Positions 12,051 through 15,215 of a stretch of 15,215 bases of DNA are shown here, piece after piece. Origin of the DNA: Thermoleophilia bacterium (GTDB lineage Bacteria; Actinomycetota; Thermoleophilia; Gaiellales; Gaiellaceae); contig JACVRM010000040.1 in the NCBI GenBank assembly GCA_014534415.1, forward strand, positions 1 to 15,215, read 5' to 3'. Below the pieces are notes generated by a model, which was given only the letters and a program-made list of their open reading frames with translations, searched no databases and was not told the DNA's origin. A program made the position numbers and the translations under genes. Position 1 is the stretch's first letter. Every line of letters begins with the position of its first letter.

Positions 12051-12619
12051 CGCGGCGCGACGAAGCAGCCCTCGACGTGGTCGTCCACGAGGCCGGCTGC
12101 CTGCATGAACGCGTAGACCGTTGTCGGGCCGAGGAACCGGAACCCGCGGCGGCGCAGCTCCTTCGCGAGCGCAATCGACTCGGGCGTCTGCGCCGGTACG
12201 TCGTCCGGCCGCCGGGGCCTGCGTCGCGGAGGTGGGGCGAAGCGCCAGACGAGCTCGTCGAGCGGCCGGTCTAGTCCCACTGCCGCGCGCGCGTTCGCGA
12301 GCGTCGCCTCGATCTTCCCGCGGTGGCGGACGATCGCCGCGTCGGCGAGCAGGCGCTCGACGTCCGCGTCGTCGAACCGCGCAACGCGCTCGATGTCGAA
12401 CCCCGCGAACGCCCGGCGGAAGCCGTCGCGCTTGCGCAGGATCGTCGTCCACGCGAGCCCCGACTGGAACGCCTCGAGCGTCAAAAGCTCGAACAGCCGG
12501 CGGTTGTCGCGCTCCGGGCGGCCCCATTCGGCATCGTGGTAGGCGACGAGCAGCCGATCACCCGCGGCCCACCAACAGCGGCGAGAGCGCTCGTCTTCGC
12601 CGGCAAGCCCCTCCGTCAC
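11963..12619 (-). CDS. tag: DNA-3-methyladenine glycosylase I
   Basis: The 218-residue protein excises 3-methyladenine from alkylated DNA in base excision repair. The family zinc ligands are all present: C15 and H28 at the N-terminus (RCWW, YHDAEWG) and H181 and C185 near the C-terminus (DDHVEGCF). The conserved catalytic-site glutamate is E49 in LTLEAFQSGLAW. RFLGPTTVYAFMQAAGLVDD is also a strong family match. The enzyme normally ends soon after the last zinc ligand; here a Gly/Ser/Thr/Arg-rich tail of about 28 residues follows, and it is encoded opposite the aquaporin 3' end, with 88 bases shared. The GTG start gives the correct N-terminal length. Confidence 0.93.
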   Translation of the reverse strand: MTEGLAGEDERSRRCWWAAGDRLLVAYHDAEWGRPERDNRRLFELLTLEAFQSGLAWTTILRKRDGFRRAFAGFDIERVARFDDADVERLLADAAIVRHRGKIEATLANARAAVGLDRPLDELVWRFAPPPRRRPRRPDDVPAQTPESIALAKELRRRGFRFLGPTTVYAFMQAAGLVDDHVEGCFVAPRYETAVSPGRGSTTPVSGGPTTGGRSGRR

Positions 12620-12649
12620 TGCGGCAGTCTTGCACCGCCGCAGCGTGCG

Positions 12650-12886
12650 TTACTCGCGGTCGCGCGCCCGGCGCTCCGCGGGCGAGAGCTCCTCTTGCGG
12701 CGCGCCGGCGGGACCGCTCATCGCGACGTCGTCGTCCTTGACGAGCTCGCGCGGATCGGCGTGCCGGTACTGCTCGCTCTGCACCCCACCGCGGGGGTCG
12801 CCCTCGCGGTCGAGCGCGTGGACGTCGCCCTCCTGCTTGTCGGCGCGGTGCTCCTCGTCGCGTTTCCAATCGCCGGGCTCGTCCAC
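12650..12886 (-). CDS. Small charged hypothetical protein
   Basis: An open frame of at least 78 codons that has almost only G or C at third positions, as the real genes here do, and stops with TAA 30 bases before the tag gene. The product is hydrophilic and Asp/Glu/Arg-rich, with no membrane segment or recognisable motif, and ends LSPAERRARDRE. It is probably disordered. The start is uncertain: the GTG at 12886 has GGAGG only 2 bases upstream, which is too close for a normal ribosome binding site. The open frame continues upstream for 40 codons into the tRNA-Glu gene with no better start, so the true N-terminus may be up to 20 residues longer from a non-standard codon. I do not recognise it. 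Confidence 0.55.
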   Translation of the reverse strand: MDEPGDWKRDEEHRADKQEGDVHALDREGDPRGGVQSEQYRHADPRELVKDDDVAMSGPAGAPQEELSPAERRARDRE

Positions 12887-12966
12887 GCCCTCCGTTCTGT
12901 CCGACGGAGCGCCCTGCGAAACGCCCGGAAGCGCCTCGCCCGGCAGGCTCCGCGGGAATGCGCTGC

Positions 12967-12972
12967 TACAGT
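12967..12972 (+). promoter_or_regulatory. -10 box TACAGT for tRNA-Glu
   Basis: TACAGT ends 12 bases before the mature tRNA 5' end, which predicts a leader of only about 5 bases. The surrounding CTGCTACAGTGC is close to palindromic. Confidence 0.5.
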
Positions 12973-12984
12973 GCGTCGCGGCAC

Positions 12985-13058
12985 GCCCCCGTCGTCTAGC
13001 GGCCAAGGATGCCTGGTTCTCAGCCAGGAGATCGCGGGTTCGAATCCCGCCGGGGGTG
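12985..13058 (+). tRNA. tRNA-Glu (anticodon CTC)
   Basis: The acceptor GCCCCCG (12985-12991) pairs with CGGGGGT (13051-13057), ending in a G1-U72 wobble, which I recall as usual for this tRNA in actinobacteria. The anticodon stem CCTGG/CCAGG encloses TTCTCAG, giving anticodon CTC for GAG codons. The D-arm GTCTAGCGGCCAAGGAT and T-arm GCGGG-TTCGAAT-CCCGC are typical of tRNA-Glu. G13058 is the discriminator. CCA is not encoded. Confidence 0.95.
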
Positions 13059-13064
13059 CCTTGG

Positions 13065-13089
13065 GGCGGCGTCGAAAGGCGCCGCTTCG
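13065..13089 (+). terminator. Possible terminator after tRNA-Glu
   Basis: GCGGCG (13066-13071) and CGCCGC (13080-13085) form a 6-bp stem with an 8-base loop, extended by a G-T pair and followed by TTCG. It lies between the tRNA and the convergent peptidase gene. The short stem makes it less certain than the other terminators here. Confidence 0.4.
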
Positions 13090-13096
13090 TGCTTGC

Positions 13097-14605
13097 TCAG
13101 GCGCCTCGCGACCTGACGAGTGGACCCGTATCGAGCGGGTCGAAGCCGAGCTGCTCCGCGATCTGCTCGCTCGACGGGCGCGTGCCCTCGGCGAACAGCG
13201 AGCGGAGCAGATCGCCGGTGCGCGGATCGCACCACCACTCGTCGCCTGTTTCGCGACGCACGTGCTCGCGAAGCTGCGACGAGCGCACCCAGGCGCGCAG
13301 GTAGTCGGCCGAGTAGAAGCCCGCATCCATGTCGGACAAGTAGGCGTCCGGCCGGTAGCGGATGCCCGTCGCGCTCGTCAGGAGCTCGGAGTACCGGTCG
13401 GCCATCCCGCCGTTTTCGCCCAACGAGCCCCAGAACTCGAGCTCGTACTGGAGCTTCGCGGCGTAGCGCCGGAAGAGCAGCAGCTCCACCAAGCTCGCCG
13501 CCTCGCTGTTCTGTGCGGCCTGCTCTCGAGACAGGCCGAAGTGGCGCTCGTGCCAGCCGGACTCGCGCGAGATCGCCTCGACGATGAACGAGTAGATCTC
13601 CGTGAGCGCGTGGTCGCGCGCGATCGCGCGGAAGGTGAAGGGGAGGTCGTCGTTCGAGCCGGCGTAGTGCAGGGCGTGGCCCGCCTCGTGGAGAAATGCC
13701 TGGTAGTCGTGCAGCCCGCCTTGCGCGCGCGTGATCAGGTGGACGAGGTGCGGCGGGTCGGACGGGATCACGCACGCGCGCGGACTCTTCTGCGGGCGGT
13801 CGTCGAGGTCGAGCTTGATGTTCGGCTGCTCGGCGAGGTCGAAGCCGATTGCGCGCAGCGTCTCCAGGCACACGTCGACCGACCGCTCCTTCGAGTACGT
13901 CGACGCCAGTGGTGACAGCCGCCGCAGATATCCGACATGGAACGACATAGGCGTCTCGTCGCGCTCCGAACCGAGGATCCGATCCAGCCAGCGCCCGCGC
14001 ATCGCCACGTACGCGTCCGTCAAGCGAGCGCTCGCCTCGGCGAGCACTGCGGCCAGCTCGCCGAGCGAGACCCCCTTCTCCTCCTCGGCACGCGCGATCG
14101 GGTCAGGCTCGCCGCTCACGTCGGCCTCGAGCTGCTCGGTCCGGCGTAGCAGCGTCATGCGGTCGTCGTTCAGCTCGGCGGAGCGCTCGGCGGCGAGCAG
14201 CCCGAGCTCCTCACGGTCGCCGTACGCGGGCAGGACGGCGACGCGTGCGGAGGCTGCCCGCAGCGGCAGCTCCTCGCCGCGGAAATTCACGCGCGCGGCC
14301 AGAAGCTTGTTCTCGAGCGCGTCCGCCGCCGCGGCGATCTCACGTTCGACGAGCCCTGCCTCGCACATCTTCCGGAGCCGGTAGAGACGCTCGCGATCGT
14401 CGCCCTCCGCCGCCTCCTCCGCGTCCCGGAGCGCGTCGCGCTGCTCGCGCGTAAAGAGCTCCGCGTAGCGCGCGACGATCTCGGCGCTCTCGGAGACCTC
14501 CTTCTCTCCGACGCGTACGGCGCGAGCCTCCTCCATCCGCTCGTAGCGAAAGCGCTGGAGCTGTGACTCGAACTCGACGGGACTGCGGACGGCGGTCGCG
14601 CTCAC
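13097..14605 (-). CDS. HEXXH zinc metallopeptidase (gluzincin, M3/M32-like)
   Basis: This 502-residue soluble protein is rich in charged helices and has a zinc site typical of clan MA: HEAGH (H306, E307, H310) in YQAFLHEAGHALHYAGS, with E336 in ALTEIYSFIVEAI as the likely third ligand. The layout, a long helical N-terminal half and a catalytic helix in the C-terminal half, resembles M3 oligopeptidases and M32 carboxypeptidases. The flanking residues match neither family's textbook motif closely, so I leave the subfamily open. It lacks a signal peptide and probably trims peptides in the cytosol. The GTG start is supported by a TATAGT box 9 bases upstream and gives a plausible N-terminus. It ends facing the tRNA-Glu terminator. 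Confidence 0.82.
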   Translation of the reverse strand: MSATAVRSPVEFESQLQRFRYERMEEARAVRVGEKEVSESAEIVARYAELFTREQRDALRDAEEAAEGDDRERLYRLRKMCEAGLVEREIAAAADALENKLLAARVNFRGEELPLRAASARVAVLPAYGDREELGLLAAERSAELNDDRMTLLRRTEQLEADVSGEPDPIARAEEEKGVSLGELAAVLAEASARLTDAYVAMRGRWLDRILGSERDETPMSFHVGYLRRLSPLASTYSKERSVDVCLETLRAIGFDLAEQPNIKLDLDDRPQKSPRACVIPSDPPHLVHLITRAQGGLHDYQAFLHEAGHALHYAGSNDDLPFTFRAIARDHALTEIYSFIVEAISRESGWHERHFGLSREQAAQNSEAASLVELLLFRRYAAKLQYELEFWGSLGENGGMADRYSELLTSATGIRYRPDAYLSDMDAGFYSADYLRAWVRSSQLREHVRRETGDEWWCDPRTGDLLRSLFAEGTRPSSEQIAEQLGFDPLDTGPLVRSRGA

Positions 14606-14614
14606 GGGCGCGCA

Positions 14615-14620
14615 ACTATA
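14615..14620 (-). promoter_or_regulatory. -10 box TATAGT for the metallopeptidase gene
   Basis: Read on the minus strand, TATAGT is the closest match to the TATAAT consensus in the window and ends 9 bases before the GTG at 14605. It contains the TAG stop codon of the response regulator gene. There is no Shine-Dalgarno sequence. Confidence 0.5.
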
Positions 14621-14996
14621 CGGAGGCGGCGAGGCGGCGAACCACGTCGGCGAGCTCTTCGAGCGCGAACGGCTTGCTGATCACGGCCGCGACGCGGTCC
14701 GGCTGCGTGAACCGCGACCGGTCGATCGACCCCGTCAGCAGCGCGACCGCCGGACCGTGCTCACCGGCCGGGAGACGATCGAGCAGCGCCAGGCCGCCCT
14801 GCGACGTATCACCCAGCCGCACGTCGAGCAGCACGACGTCCACCCGCTCGGACTCCGTGTGCGCCGCGGCCTCGTCGACGGTGGCCGCCTCGAGCACGCG
14901 ATAGCCGTCGAGCTCGAGGTTGACGCGGCACAGCATCCGCAGCGCGTCGTCGTCGTCTACGACGAGCACCGTGCGCCCGGCGGCCTCCCTGCTCAA
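14616..14996 (-). CDS. Single-domain response regulator (CheY-like receiver)
   Basis: This 126-residue protein is a lone receiver domain. The acidic pocket is in VVDDDDALR (D14-D17), the phosphoacceptor is D58 in VVLLDVRLG, the switch threonine is T88 in LLTGS and the conserved lysine is K108 in ISKPF. No DNA-binding or enzymatic output domain follows, so it signals by protein contact. No histidine kinase is in the window. The start is taken as TTG because it overlaps the gltX stop codon (TTGA), the same 4-base arrangement seen twice elsewhere here. A GTG nine codons later would remove only the non-conserved N-terminus. Confidence 0.9.
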   Translation of the reverse strand: MSREAAGRTVLVVDDDDALRMLCRVNLELDGYRVLEAATVDEAAAHTESERVDVVLLDVRLGDTSQGGLALLDRLPAGEHGPAVALLTGSIDRSRFTQPDRVAAVISKPFALEELADVVRRLAASV

Positions 14997-15215
14997 CGGG
15001 CATCCCCCGAGGCGGCGCGGATACGCGCGAGCGAGGCGTCGCGGCCGAGCAGCTCGAGGCTCTCGAAGAGACCGGGCGACACGTTCGACCCCGTCACGGC
15101 GACGCGGATCGGCTGGAACGCCTTGCGCGGCGATACCCCGAGCCGCTCCGCCAGTCCACGGAGCGCCTGCTCGATGCCCTCGGCCGTGAACGGCTCGACC
15201 GCGGCGAGCACCTCC
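14993..15215 (-). CDS. gltX: Glutamyl-tRNA synthetase, C-terminal end (partial)
   Basis: The last 74 codons of gltX are present; the 5' part lies beyond the right edge. The sequence runs FTAEGIEQALRGLAERLG, then KAFQPIRVAVTG and SPGLFESLELLGRD, all hallmarks of the C-terminal anticodon-binding domain of class I GluRS. The enzyme charges tRNA-Glu with glutamate and, in bacteria without GlnRS, also tRNA-Gln; genes for both tRNAs occur in this window. The TGA stop overlaps the response regulator start, so that regulator is probably co-transcribed with gltX. Confidence 0.9.
   Translation of the reverse strand, partial: EVLAAVEPFTAEGIEQALRGLAERLGVSPRKAFQPIRVAVTGSNVSPGLFESLELLGRDASLARIRAASGDAR

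Noticed and set aside
12323..13915. 530-codon plus-strand frame across tag, tRNA-Glu and the peptidase
   Set aside because: Reads through a tRNA gene and is antisense to strongly supported genes.
1..15215. Genomic island or mobile element
   Set aside because: No integrase, transposase, terminal repeats or tRNA-flanking direct repeats were seen, and composition looks even across the window.

Overview
The window is a chromosomal segment from a high-GC bacterium. G/C-rich third codon positions, frequent GTG starts, TANNNT -10 boxes placed a few bases before start codons, tRNA genes without an encoded CCA end, and the gene types seen all suggest an actinobacterium. A deep-branching group such as Thermoleophilia is possible, but that placement is inference. 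There is no sign of phage, insertion sequences, CRISPR or integrase genes. It reads as ordinary, densely packed chromosome with a few unusual genes.

Left part (1-5540). The 5' end of a leftward gene (alpha/beta-hydrolase type, of the kind often fused to an adenylate cyclase) is cut by the window edge. Divergent from it is a two-gene operon for a heterodimeric ABC exporter, in which the degenerate residues of the two subunits fall in the same predicted ATP site. A polytopic membrane protein and an HD-superfamily protein with an HC in place of the HD doublet follow. A perfect 10-bp hairpin overlapping the stop codon closes this part.

Middle (5580-8200). This holds tRNA-Gln(CTG) with its terminator. 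On the minus strand are a small lipoprotein and a major facilitator transporter fused to a C-terminal cyclic-nucleotide-binding domain. On the plus strand is a tiny, very acidic 48-residue protein made of two DVEGH repeats, with a strong Shine-Dalgarno sequence and a perfect 13-bp terminator stem. This is the least explained gene in the window.

Minus-strand cluster (8205-11162). In transcription order: an ECF-like sigma factor, a small helical protein (4-base overlap), a cyclodeaminase/cyclohydrolase-family protein, a cytosolic subtilisin-like protease with intact catalytic residues, and a GAF-domain protein (4-base overlap). The overlaps suggest two translationally coupled pairs inside one cluster.

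Right part (11220-15215). An aquaporin runs toward a DNA-3-methyladenine glycosylase I gene, and their 3' ends overlap by 88 bases. A small charged hypothetical protein and tRNA-Glu(CTC) follow. A large HEXXH metallopeptidase, a single-domain response regulator and the 3' end of gltX lie on the minus strand. The response regulator appears to start with TTG inside the gltX stop codon (TTGA).
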